DNA of 64,000 nt from Thelonectria olida (taxonomy: Eukaryota > Ascomycota > Sordariomycetes > Hypocreales > Nectriaceae). The DNA is taken from assembly GCA_020736575.1 (NCBI GenBank), contig JAGPYM010000016.1, positions 744,001 through 808,000 on the forward strand, given 5' to 3'. Below are positions 21,556 to 31,132 of the stretch, piece by piece (positions within the stretch are counted from its first letter, which is position 1; every line of letters starts with the position of its first letter). The translations under genes and the position numbers were made by a program. The notes beneath the pieces were generated by a model, which was not told the origin of the DNA, ran no database searches, and saw nothing but the letters and a program-made list of their open reading frames with translations.

Positions 21556-22328
21556 TGCAGCACTATTGGTGCAGTGGTGAGTTGTCGTCTCTTGAGAAGA
21601 ACCGCCTGAGGACTGACGCAAACAGTCAAGTTTTGTCAGGGTGCACGCCCATCGCGTTCGAGGCCTTCTCATGGGCGAAGCTAGTCAAGACGGGCGGCGC
21701 TATCGACTGCGGCATGGACTGAGATTCAATATTTCTAGCTGAAGCGAACACGGGGTTTATTGATTCTTGATGTCCCCACACGAAGACCCCGAAAAGTCAA
21801 TGCTCCGGTGTTGTTGATCAGGGTCCAGATTGTTGGAGAAAGGGTGAGGTTGTTGGTTGTGAGATTCTGCAACAAGTGAGACATGGCTTTTTTAAACACG
21901 GTAATCAGCGACAGCGACACCAGCCGACTGACCATCTATATAATCTCTTTTCTTAAAGTCGACTCCGAAGAAATTTGTCCTCTGCCGGCATCCGAAGCCT
22001 TTCCCCTGGCGGCCCGCAATGTTTTCGATAGTCCAAAACACCAAGTCCATTTGGAGCTAACCGCAGCAAACAGGCTCGCCTAACGGCTTCCACTTACCAG
22101 CTGAATGGGTCCATCTGGCTCTCCATGTGCTCGGATGGCCTGGTTCCTGGCTAAGGCGGAGTGGCGCTTCGCCCGGGGGCCGTCAACTGTCTATGTATAT
22201 ATATGGAAGCCCTCGTGGTCAGGAGGGGAATCGGTTGACGTTGCTGCTGTTGTCCCGTTTCTGTCACTCGTTGATACCACACTCGTTTGCCTCTTCGGCT
22301 ATCCATTCGTTTGCGCTCGCTGTTCGCG
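21556..22328. promoter_or_regulatory. Intergenic region and promoter of the PAN/mucin gene
   Basis: 773 bases. A TATATATA run at about 22195-22204 lies roughly 125 bases before the ATG and is the probable TATA element. Otherwise nothing recognised. Confidence 0.5.
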
Positions 22329-25300
22329 ATGCGTTTTGTGGCGGTCTACGCCGCCTTGGCCCTCACGGCCATCATCGACCTTGCAGCCGCCGGGCCTTGC
22401 AAGGCTCCCACATCAACCAGCCATGGCACAAACACGCCGACAACGCCGTCGACAAGCACGACCCCCGGACCCGTAGTCGTCACCAACAAGGTCATCGGAG
22501 GCAACTTTATTGCTCCCGACCCTGCCTTTCGCAGAGACATCCACGCCTTCGAGAGCGAGGGCAACGTTCGGCTGGTGAAGGGCGGAGGGTACCAGAAGGA
22601 TGGCAGCAAGGAGAGCGGGTGCGTCGTCATGGACTCCAACGAGAGCGTCGCGCTCAAGAAGCGACAGACGACGACGGACTGGAACGCCATGATCGAGCAG
22701 TTCCTCGACAGCATCCACACGGCCAACCTGTACACGGTGCGCTTCTTCTACGCCGTGCTGCGGAACGACGTCGCCAACACGTGCCGCATCGACGCCTACT
22801 ACGGCGACACCGTCTTTGCCTCGACGCCGTACTTCCCGGTGACCAGCACGGCTGACACGGACACGACGTACGAGTGGCACGAGCTGGTGGAACAGGTCGC
22901 CCTCCGGACGGACAGCGGCTGGTTGAGGTTCGCGCTCAACTGCGCCGACAACGGACATGCGCAGGTGTTTATCGACCAGGTCTTCATGTCGGACCAGGTC
23001 ACGCCGGAAAACGTGGACAGCATCTCGATTCTGTATGTGTCTGACGTTGCTGGGTTGGCTACCAGCCACAACTCGCTGTCGAGCACCAGCTTCTCGGCCA
23101 CCACGACCCGCGATACGTCACTTACTTCTACGAGCAACACTGGCACCGGCTCTATTCCTGGCTCCACGACATCTTCTCCTTCGACGTCGGTCACTTCGTC
23201 TCAGAGCACCGGCACGGGCTCGACGACCAGCGGCACAGAGAGTACCAGCTCTGCATCTGGTTCTGTGACAGGCTCGGCCACTCAGACCGCTGGTACATCT
23301 CAGACTCCCGGCACATCTCAGACTTCTAGCGCATCTCAAACCCCCGGTGCGGCCTCGACGAGCAGCAACTCACAGACTACCAACTCTGCATCTGGCTCCA
23401 CGACACCATCGCCGTCCACACCAGGCTCCGCCTCTCAGGGCACCGGCACAAACACCCCGTCAGGGGCCAGTTCAGGTCAGACCTCAACACCTGGCACAGA
23501 AACATCCAAACCATCCTCGACCGCATCCACGACCACGACGTCTGCCTCGGCCACGAGCACCAAGGTCTGCCCTCAAGGCGTCTCCCCTGGCACTTGCGGG
23601 GCCTCGACCGAGGGTCGACTCGTCGACACCATGTGCGCCAAAGTTGGCTTCATCACCGGCATCCCATACTCGGCGTCTGAACCCACCGCCGAGGAGCCTC
23701 AGAACTCGCCCGAGGCTTGTGCTCTTATGTGCAGCAAGCAGTCCAACTGTGCCGCCTTTGGATTCACCGAAGGTACGGGCTCAAAGCCAACACCACAGTG
23801 CTATTTCGCGTCTTTGAGGCTGGCCGAAGCTGGCTACCTCGATAACTCGAACTCGGACACGACTTGGTGGGACGCCGAGTGCATGTCTTGCTGCGATGCT
23901 GACGCGCTTCCTCCCCCGACCGCGTCGCCTGGAACGACCGCGTCGCCTGGAACGACCGCGTCGCCTGGAACGACCGCGTCGCCTGGAACGACCGCGTCGC
24001 CTGGAACGACCGCGTCGCCTGGAACGACCGCGTCGCCTGGAACGACCGCGTCGCCTGGAACGACCGCGTCGCCTGGAACGACCGCGTCGCCTGGAACGAC
24101 CGCGTCGCCTGGAACGACCGCGTCGCCTGGAACGACCACGAGTGCGCCCTCGACTCAAACGTCCTCGACTTCCTCGGCTGCAGCGGCTACGTCAACTTGC
24201 GCCCTGACCAACGGCAGCGGCTGCACTCTCAAGCTGCTCGTCGACGCAGGAAACTACTGCATGACCAAGGGCGACCTTCTCGCGGAAGCCGCCGCCGTAT
24301 CCAAGACGGACTACCCATTCCAAAGCTCCGCGGGGCAGTGCGCTGCCATCTGTCGTCGACTCTCGGGCTGCAAGGCGTCCTCATATGTTCCCGGCACCGA
24401 CTCTTGCCAGTTCCTTGGCAGCTCGCTCACTAATTCTGGGTTCACTGCTCGAACCACGGGTGATACTTGGAGCGACATAGCCTGTTGGGATTGTCCTACG
24501 TGCGCGGCTGCCACGGCGGATGGCAATGTTGGGACGACTTCTGGTGTCACTGGCACCGAAGGGACTTCAAGCACATCAACCGGCGCTGCCGGTACTCCGG
24601 GTGAGAACTCGAGCACACCTGTTGAGACCTCTACACCTGGCACCCCAGAGCCAGCCACCAGCACTCCAGGAACAAGCTTCAGCACTCCCGGTGAGGAGAC
24701 TAGCACACCCGTCCAGACATCCACGCCTGGGACGGCCTTCAGTACACCTGGTGAGGAGAGCGGCACCCCTATTCAGACTTCCACGCCAGGAACAGGCTTC
24801 AGTGAGCCTGGTACAGCCTCCAGCACGCCAGGGACGGCCATCAATACTCCGGTCAGCACGTATACTCCAGGAACAGCCTCCACACCAGTCAACACTCCTC
24901 ACTCACCCAGCACCTATACCCCAAGTACAGCCTCCAACACACCAGTCAACACGCCTCACACACCAGTCCACACCACCTACACTCCAGTTCAGACCTCTAA
25001 CACGCCAGCTCCTACCACCGCCACGCCAGCCCAGATCACCAACACACGAAGCCAGGCGACGACTTCTACCTCTGAAGCTGCCTGCACCTCAACCGGATAC
25101 GCTCTCGTCGCTAACCCAGATCCCTCATACTGGTGTCACACCATCGGTCTTTACATGTACGCTTACGAGGCCGACCGAGGCACATTCCCCAACCAGAAAA
25201 CTTCTGAGGACTGTGCCTACATCTGTTCTCAGATTAGCACCTGCAAGGCCTCTACGTATCGTGCCCAGTACGACAAGTGTGAGTTCTCCGACCAGCTCCT

Positions 25301-26513
25301 CACGGATGCTGTGTTTAGCCATTATGAGGGCGGCTCGTACTGGAGCGAACAACGTTGTTGGGACCCTGAGGCGTGCTTGGACAACATCACTCCAACAACG
25401 ACGTCCACAAGCTGCACCTCGACGGGTTATGCGATTGCCACTGATACTGTCGAGTCGGACTATGTGTGCGAGTCTGTCGGCTTGTACATGTATGCCTATG
25501 AAGCTGACCGAGGCGCATTCCCTAACCAGAAGACTGCAGAAGATTGCGCCTATATCTGCTCCCAGATCAGCACCTGCAAGGCCTCTACGTATCGTGCACA
25601 GTACGACAAGTGTGAATTCTCTGACCAATTCCTCACGGATGCCGTCTTCAGCCACTATGAGGGCGGTTCCCCGTGGAGCGAGCAACGCTGCTGGAACCCT
25701 ACGGCATGCCTAGACGCTCCAGCGACGACATCAACGGCTTGCACCTCGACGGGCTATGTCGTTCCCACCAACGTTGACTCGGGCTACGTTTGCAGGTCCT
25801 TCGGCTTGTACAGATACGCCTACGAAGCCGACCGAGGCTCGTTCCCCAACCAAAAGACATCCGAGGACTGTGCAAACATCTGCTCTCAGATCAGCATCTG
25901 CAAGGCTTCCACCTACCGCGCCCAGTATGACAAGTGCGAGTTTTCCGATCAATACCTTACCGACGACGTCTTCTTCTACCACGAAACGGGGTCTTATTGG
26001 TACGAGCAGCGATGCTGGGACGCCCACGGCTGCCTGGACAACAGGGCCTCGTCGACAACGACGTCTGCAGCGTCGACAACCACGACGTCCTGCGCCGAAA
26101 CCGGCTACGCAGTCCCCGCAGACGTCGACTCGAGCTACGTCTGCGGCAACTTGGGCTTGTACATGTACGCCTACGAAGCCGACCGCGGGTCGTTCCCCAA
26201 CCAAAAGACGCCGCAAGACTGCGCAGCCATTTGCGCAGCCATCCGCACGTGTAAGGCGTCGACATATCGGTCCCAGTACGACAAGTGCGAGTTCTCGGAC
26301 CAGTACCTCACGGACGATGTGTTCCAGTACTACGAGCAGGGCTCGGATTGGTACGAGCAGCGGTGTTGGGACGCGCATGCTTGTTTGGATTCGAGCGGCG
26401 GCGCGAACGTGCTGCGTGTGCGTGGGTTTCCTGCGTTTCCCGAGTTGATTACCAAGAGGTCGGAGTCGACGACTCTTGAGACTTTGGTGAGGCCGACTAC
26501 GAGTTGGACATGA
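22329..26513 (+). CDS. Secreted mucin-like protein with PAN/Apple-like modules
   Basis: Intronless, 1394 residues. Residues 1-21 (MRFVAVYAALALTAIIDLAAA) form a signal peptide. Residues about 50-240 are a beta-rich domain (VIGGNFIAPDP...VFIDQVFMSD) resembling the carbohydrate-binding-type domains of fungal surface proteins. Ser/Thr-rich linkers alternate with six cysteine-rich modules: two divergent ones at about 414-523 and 623-725, and four near-identical ones starting at 919, 1029, 1138 and 1255. Each of the four has eight cysteines and the core CKASTYR-x-QYDKCEFSDQ, typical of PAN/Apple modules that bind protein or carbohydrate. A 12-copy TASPGT stretch lies at 531-602. No GPI signal or membrane helix ends the protein, so it is secreted or wall-retained, heavily O-glycosylated. 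An adhesin or surface lectin role is inferred. Confidence 0.88.
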   Translation: MRFVAVYAALALTAIIDLAAAGPCKAPTSTSHGTNTPTTPSTSTTPGPVVVTNKVIGGNFIAPDPAFRRDIHAFESEGNVRLVKGGGYQKDGSKESGCVVMDSNESVALKKRQTTTDWNAMIEQFLDSIHTANLYTVRFFYAVLRNDVANTCRIDAYYGDTVFASTPYFPVTSTADTDTTYEWHELVEQVALRTDSGWLRFALNCADNGHAQVFIDQVFMSDQVTPENVDSISILYVSDVAGLATSHNSLSSTSFSATTTRDTSLTSTSNTGTGSIPGSTTSSPSTSVTSSQSTGTGSTTSGTESTSSASGSVTGSATQTAGTSQTPGTSQTSSASQTPGAASTSSNSQTTNSASGSTTPSPSTPGSASQGTGTNTPSGASSGQTSTPGTETSKPSSTASTTTTSASATSTKVCPQGVSPGTCGASTEGRLVDTMCAKVGFITGIPYSASEPTAEEPQNSPEACALMCSKQSNCAAFGFTEGTGSKPTPQCYFASLRLAEAGYLDNSNSDTTWWDAECMSCCDADALPPPTASPGTTASPGTTASPGTTASPGTTASPGTTASPGTTASPGTTASPGTTASPGTTASPGTTASPGTTASPGTTTSAPSTQTSSTSSAAAATSTCALTNGSGCTLKLLVDAGNYCMTKGDLLAEAAAVSKTDYPFQSSAGQCAAICRRLSGCKASSYVPGTDSCQFLGSSLTNSGFTARTTGDTWSDIACWDCPTCAAATADGNVGTTSGVTGTEGTSSTSTGAAGTPGENSSTPVETSTPGTPEPATSTPGTSFSTPGEETSTPVQTSTPGTAFSTPGEESGTPIQTSTPGTGFSEPGTASSTPGTAINTPVSTYTPGTASTPVNTPHSPSTYTPSTASNTPVNTPHTPVHTTYTPVQTSNTPAPTTATPAQITNTRSQATTSTSEAACTSTGYALVANPDPSYWCHTIGLYMYAYEADRGTFPNQKTSEDCAYICSQISTCKASTYRAQYDKCEFSDQLLTDAVFSHYEGGSYWSEQRCWDPEACLDNITPTTTSTSCTSTGYAIATDTVESDYVCESVGLYMYAYEADRGAFPNQKTAEDCAYICSQISTCKASTYRAQYDKCEFSDQFLTDAVFSHYEGGSPWSEQRCWNPTACLDAPATTSTACTSTGYVVPTNVDSGYVCRSFGLYRYAYEADRGSFPNQKTSEDCANICSQISICKASTYRAQYDKCEFSDQYLTDDVFFYHETGSYWYEQRCWDAHGCLDNRASSTTTSAASTTTTSCAETGYAVPADVDSSYVCGNLGLYMYAYEADRGSFPNQKTPQDCAAICAAIRTCKASTYRSQYDKCEFSDQYLTDDVFQYYEQGSDWYEQRCWDAHACLDSSGGANVLRVRGFPAFPELITKRSESTTLETLVRPTTSWT
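23919..24134. repeat. Twelve perfect 18-base tandem repeats (coding)
   Basis: Unit ACCGCGTCGCCTGGAACG, 12 copies over exactly 216 bases, encoding Thr-Ala-Ser-Pro-Gly-Thr each time. The units are identical at DNA level, so copy number should be unstable between strains; the unit length keeps the frame. Confidence 0.97.
25083..26395. repeat. Four tandem PAN/Apple-like modules (coding repeat)
   Basis: Module starts at 25083, 25413, 25740 and 26091, spacing 330, 327 and 351 bases. Each encodes about 100 residues with the same eight cysteines; linkers of threonine/serine separate them. Modules one and two are the most alike. Confidence 0.92.
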
Positions 26514-27349
26514 TCTCTCTAGTGATGAGGAGAGGGATCGTCTCGAGTCTCTCTTGTGGCACGACGCCGTTTCTTGTACATACATAGCTTCTTTGAAGGT
26601 CCATACTTTTATTATCTACATGTAATGATTCAACGAGAGGTGTGAGACTGTGTATTCGTTTCGTGGCTTGTTTCATTGCCCCTCCTTCGAGGTGTATACC
26701 TGTGCCGTTCTGAAGCCCGTCAGTCACAGGCAGCAGCACATTTGCACGTCAGACTACCGGACATGGAGATCATCGATGCACAAAGCGCTGTTCGAAGACC
26801 TGAAGCCGTGGTTGAGCGGCACATTTGCGGCTTGGCTCCCAGATCAGCAACCATTATCAACGCATTATCAATAAGGAATTTGGAGACTGATGATGCACCG
26901 CAACAGCACAGTTCTCAACGTGCGAAGTAGAATTCCCAAATCCATCTGCCCAGTTCTCTTTTTACTGTGCGGTGATGCTTGAGTGATTGCAGGGGTAGGT
27001 ATAGTTAACTACATGACAAACTTCCAAAGAAAAAAAAGAAGCAATTGTAGGTTGTAAGACAGTCTGCTGTGCAGTTGACTATGAAATCTCGACTCCAACT
27101 AGGTAGAGAAGAAATGTGACTGCGCGATAATGAAGTTTGGGCCTCGGGGGCCTTCCACTCGAGAATTGCCGTCATCCCCTCCCCGCGTGCGGGGATGTCT
27201 CCGCAAGCCTCTGCTCCTGTTGCCGCGGTCATTGCTGGGGCTTGTTGATGCTGAACTATTAAATCCCTTGTTTTGTAGCTCGCAGTTATGAAAGGGAAGA
27301 GAACTCGAGTCACTGCCCTAGCAGAATATCTTTCTTCATCCGAGTTACC
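26514..27349. other. Intergenic region
   Basis: 836 bases with the 3' end of the mucin-like gene and the promoter of the DUF3237-like gene. No gene, TATA box or notable repeat identified. Confidence 0.4.
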
Positions 27350-27933
27350 ATGTTGCTGTCATCGACAACCCTGCTCTTCTCCCTTGCTCAGCTGGCGAGT
27401 CTCGTTCCTGCTCAGCGCCTTGGAGCACCATCATTCGAATTCCTCTACACAGTAAACGCAACACTCGGCGAACGATGGCAAATCGGCGACTACGGCCAAG
27501 GAAGCCGCGTCGTGATTCCCATCACTGGCGGCACATTCCAGGGCCCGCGCATGTCTGGCACTGTCAATAATCTCGGCGCCGACTGGGGCGTCACGGATAC
27601 TAAGGGCGTCTTCTTCCCGGATACGCGGTATAACCTCAGGACGAACGACGGCGCCGACATCTTTATCCAGACTGCTGGTCCGACGCAGCCTGATGGGAGG
27701 ACCTTGTTGAGAGGCACGTTCCAGACTGGACATCCGGGTTATGAGTGGTTGAACTATGTGGTTGCTACGGGGGTTTTGCAACGACCTACGGGTGCGGATA
27801 AAGGGAAGTATGTCATTATTGATATGTGGCAGGTGAGTCTTGGCATCATTATTCTTCATCATTGACTAAGTTTTCTGACTGTGTTGACCGGCAGATGGTT
27901 CTACCTGTATGCGGCGAAGGGTCTGGTTGCTAG
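27350..27933 (+). CDS. Small secreted DUF3237-like protein
   Basis: Exons 27350-27832 and 27895-27933 give 173 residues. A signal peptide (MLLSSTTLLFSLAQLASLVPAQ, residues 1-22) precedes a beta-barrel-like sequence: FEFLYTVNATLG, VVIPITGGTFQGPRMSGTV, GADWGV, ADIFIQTAGPTQPDGRTLLRG, and YEWLNYVVATGVL. The order of a GG-T-F-x-GP-x-x-G-x-V motif followed by a GADW segment fits the DUF3237 family, whose biochemical role is unknown. The 3' end is uncertain: the donor GTGAGT gives a short tail ending GEGSGC, but an alternative donor GTATGT at 27809 joins the same acceptor in another frame and continues WFYLYAAKGLVARISYTATLW to a stop at 27962-27964. Expression data would settle it. Confidence 0.75.
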
Positions 27934-28178
27934 GATCAGCTACACGGCGACACTTTGGAGATGAACGTCCCAATGTCGCCGTGGACTATGAAGGGAACAT
28001 CTTGATAAAGGACCTGGTCCTATGATTCAATAGAGAGTCGTTTCTTGATTACTAGATTAAGACAATATTCTGTTGACATATAAAACTTTTGTTGAAAAGG
28101 GTATTCCCCCAGTCCATGCCGCCCAAACGCCGTACAATGCCACACGTAAAGCCCCTTTCCACACCATCATTACCATCT

Positions 28179-29486
28179 TCACGCAGAATACCCCGGCAAC
28201 ACATCCCCTCCCACAGCCCTCAACGCCCGCGGGCCATAGTCTCCGTACGAGTATCGTCCCGTCCACCCCGGCCACGCATGCTCCATGACCCCAAAGTCGT
28301 CGGGCGTCCAGCCGTCAACCTCGGCCTCGAGCGGGAAATCCAACGACTCCATGGCGATCTGCACGGGAACGTTGAAGCGCAGCGTCGTGTTGCCGACTTC
28401 CAGCGCCACTTCCATCCTGTACGTCCGCGAAATCAGACAGTTGTGGAACGTCGGAATCCACAGCCTCTTGGCCATGGGCAGCGAGAACGGAACCTGCACC
28501 GTTGCGGAATGCGACGTCGAGTCCGCGCCCGTCTCTTTGTCCTCGGGCTCCGTCTCCCACGACCCTTCTACGGGGACTTTCGAGAGGATGGTCGTGTAGT
28601 TTGTGTAGGCGTCGCGCAGAAGTCCCATGTTGGGGAAGTTCAGGCTCGGGCTTTGGCGCGACCACGTCTGCGCCTGGAGCGTGGCACTGACGGTTCCGAT
28701 CTTGGGCGGACAGACGCCTGGGCCCTTGGCCTTGAACTCGAGGTTGATGTGGACGGTCGACTCGCTGGCGCTTTGTCCATCGGCGTCAAGGTTGACGGCT
28801 CGTGGCTGAGAGGCAACGGCGGTGAGACGGCCGTCGACGGGAGAAATGAGAGACTTGCGAATCTTCTTGTCCTTCTGCATGTTGTACTGGATGTTGAGCG
28901 GCATAATGTTCAAGGGCGGCTCCTCGGCGGCGTAGGGAATGACGTTGATGATGTGCTTGTTGCTAATGGTGTTGTTTTGTCCCTTCTTGCTCGACGGGGT
29001 GACGATGTCTACCTGGATGCCGTATTCAACACGGGCCGAGGCCACGCTCATGTCGTCCTTGCTCCAGGTTCCCATGCTGGGAGGCAGACAAAGATGGTGG
29101 CTCCGGACATATCCCACGTCGACCTTGTGGTTACAAGCGTTTGTGGTGAGACGATCGGGCACGATGAAATGAAAGGGAATAGTGTACGACTCGCGGGCGC
29201 GGAACACCTTGGACCCCGGGTAGACCAGCTCAGCATCGGACATGTCGGTGCGGAGGAACCAGTGGGTTGCGATCTTGGGGTAGTCGAGGTCGTCACGGCG
29301 GACCCTCGCAAGCCCGGCGAGGCTGATGCGGAGCGTCTCAAAGGGCGTGTCCTTTCGCGGCGTGAATGTGGCGGTCCCGGTGATGGGCGAGCCGGTGGTG
29401 TAGACTTTGGAGGCATAGTGGTGGTCGATGTCGATCTGCAGTTCCCTTTTGCGGGATTGCTGCAGGAGATCGATCTTGCCGCCCAT
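28179..29486 (-). CDS. Arrestin-like protein
   Basis: Single exon, 435 residues. The N-terminal half (LQIDIDHHYASKVYTTGSPITGTATFTPRKDTPFETLRISLAGLAR...) is an arrestin N-domain beta-sandwich; the pairing of a G-x-G-T-A/V strand, a FETLRISLAG strand and the Y-x-I-P-F-H-F-x-V-P motif at about residues 110-125 is characteristic of fungal alpha-arrestins. The C-terminal half (YRMEVALEVGNTTLRFNVPVQI) is the arrestin C-domain. These proteins recruit Rsp5-type ubiquitin ligases to plasma-membrane transporters. I see no clear PPxY motif, so it may use other contacts. Start is the ATG at 29486, directly before the domain. Confidence 0.85.
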   Translation of the reverse strand: MGGKIDLLQQSRKRELQIDIDHHYASKVYTTGSPITGTATFTPRKDTPFETLRISLAGLARVRRDDLDYPKIATHWFLRTDMSDAELVYPGSKVFRARESYTIPFHFIVPDRLTTNACNHKVDVGYVRSHHLCLPPSMGTWSKDDMSVASARVEYGIQVDIVTPSSKKGQNNTISNKHIINVIPYAAEEPPLNIMPLNIQYNMQKDKKIRKSLISPVDGRLTAVASQPRAVNLDADGQSASESTVHINLEFKAKGPGVCPPKIGTVSATLQAQTWSRQSPSLNFPNMGLLRDAYTNYTTILSKVPVEGSWETEPEDKETGADSTSHSATVQVPFSLPMAKRLWIPTFHNCLISRTYRMEVALEVGNTTLRFNVPVQIAMESLDFPLEAEVDGWTPDDFGVMEHAWPGWTGRYSYGDYGPRALRAVGGDVLPGYSA

Positions 29487-30240
29487 GGTGGTGGTCGTGT
29501 AAGTGAGATGGAGTGGTGTAAGTTGTAGATGAGCTACAAGAGGGGGAGCATCAAAGAGACGAGGCTGCGAGATACAACACAATGGATACAATGATATGCA
29601 GAAACTCACCGGCGGCACCCATTCAACTTATAAGAGGCTCTTCAGCCTTGACCGTTTCTATTACTCATGACGAGTCCTCTTGCACGCCCGTTGACAACCC
29701 TCCACGGGGCGTCTCCACAAATGGTGTCGACGCCCTACATTTGACGAGGCCATGTGGTTGCTCCATCCATCTCCATCTCGCAGACAGAGTGACTAACAGC
29801 CGATCCATCATGTCCAAGGAGGGCGCGGCGTAGCAACGTGCTAGGCCCCGTGTTAGCTAGTGCACCAGACGACCCTTTGAGTCCCTGACTCCCTGTCCAC
29901 CATCGGTGAAAAAATCTCCTCATCGTCTCCAGCGCCCTTCTCGCGCCCTACCCACGCAGTCCACCCACCTTTACGCCTTGCAGCTCGTCAGCCAACACCC
30001 ATCTCCGGGCCTAATTCCGCGGCAACGCAACGTCGACTCTTGCGGTTTGCGGGAGCGCTAACTGCTGGAGTGGAAGCTGGCTTGTGAGTGGCGGAATGAG
30101 CGCAAATGGATTCTGCATGACCACAAACCAGCCTCATTTTGTCAGTGTACGACCCCGACAACGGCATTTCAAACTGCTTGTACTTCGTAATAATGACAAG
30201 CCGATCTGCTCTCCAGATTCAGAGGCAGCAAAAAAGAAAT
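29487..30240. other. Intergenic region, arrestin promoter and tRNA 3' flank
   Basis: 754 bases. It contains the promoter of the minus-strand arrestin gene and, at 30230-30235, six A residues that read as a TTTTTT pol III terminator just past the tRNA on the minus strand. Nothing else seen. Confidence 0.55.
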
Positions 30241-30321
30241 TGGCAAGACAGGGATTCGAACCCTGGAAGATCGCTCCAGCAGATCTTAACTCTGCCGCCT
30301 TAACCACTCGGCCACCTTGCC
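30241..30321 (-). tRNA. tRNA-Leu(UAA)
   Basis: 81-base class II tRNA on the minus strand. Acceptor stem GGCAAGG/TCTTGCC (last pair G-T), D arm GCCGAGTGGTTAAGGC, anticodon stem GCAGA/TCTGC around the loop GTTAAGA with anticodon TAA, a long variable arm (GGA...TCC) and T arm AGGGTTCGAATCCCT, then discriminator A. The long variable arm plus anticodon TAA fix it as leucine, reading UUA. No intron. The D arm and T loop supply the internal A and B boxes. Confidence 0.96.
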
Positions 30322-31132
30322 CTAATGATGATAGGATGATGAAGTGGCCGCAAAATCGATCTATATTTCCGCCAGGAAGGAGCGTTTAGTGCGGAATAGC
30401 CTGGGACCTTGATTGCTTATAAACATACGTGACTCACCCCCATGATACAATATTCGCAACCGCTCGCAAATATTGCTTGGCCCTGCGCCCTACGTCGAAG
30501 CTTGATGAAGCTTTGAAATCCAGTTTCGAAAAGGACGGTGTGACTCGATCATCCGCTGTGGAGAGCGCAGACATGTCGTGTGTTTTCTCCGTCAGTTCAC
30601 CGAGCGCTCCAAGCAAAGGTCCCCGTGTCGTCGCCGTCGTCGTCGTCGAGTTCTATGAAGCCGAGATCCGACTGAGCATCTTTGACCATGTTCATTAAAA
30701 ATCGTATTGATGATTCGCCTTCGGATCTCGCAGTCTCGGCTTAGACACGGCGTCACGCCATATGACAATCGGCTTTCGGGTCTGGGGCGAAACATACCGC
30801 AAACCATGACCTAAAAGAAACATAATGAGCCAACACCCAGGAACCTTGTGAGAAGATTTTTTTCTTCATTCTCTGAAAAACTCCTGATCAGCTGTGAACA
30901 TTTGACACTCCACTCGCTTCAACCCCAAACCTGTTTGTCTGGGGGATTGGTCACAGCTATGCGGGTAATAATGTGGGTGGTTTCTGGGGGCCGTTGATGC
31001 ATCTCTCTCTCCACTCTCGTGTGAACGGCGGAGTCATCAATCGAGATTGACACGGAATGACGAGCGAAGATTAGATTCCGTATATCGGATAAGTGTGAGT
31101 TGGCTTCTCACAATGACTCTAGCTTCCCTCTC
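30322..31132. other. Intergenic region
   Basis: 811 bases between the tRNA and the end of the homeodomain gene. Short open frames here have no recognisable features; I see no gene. Confidence 0.45.

Noticed and set aside
23919..24134. CRISPR-like array
   Set aside because: The repeats are contiguous without spacers, coding, and in a eukaryote.
23781..24158. Minus-strand frame of RSRRRG repeats opposite the 18-base array
   Set aside because: It is the reverse complement of the coding repeat and has no other support.
28089..29528. 479-codon plus-strand frame across the arrestin gene
   Set aside because: It is as long as the arrestin frame, but its protein is rich in Arg, Val and His with no motif, while the minus-strand frame has a full arrestin sequence.
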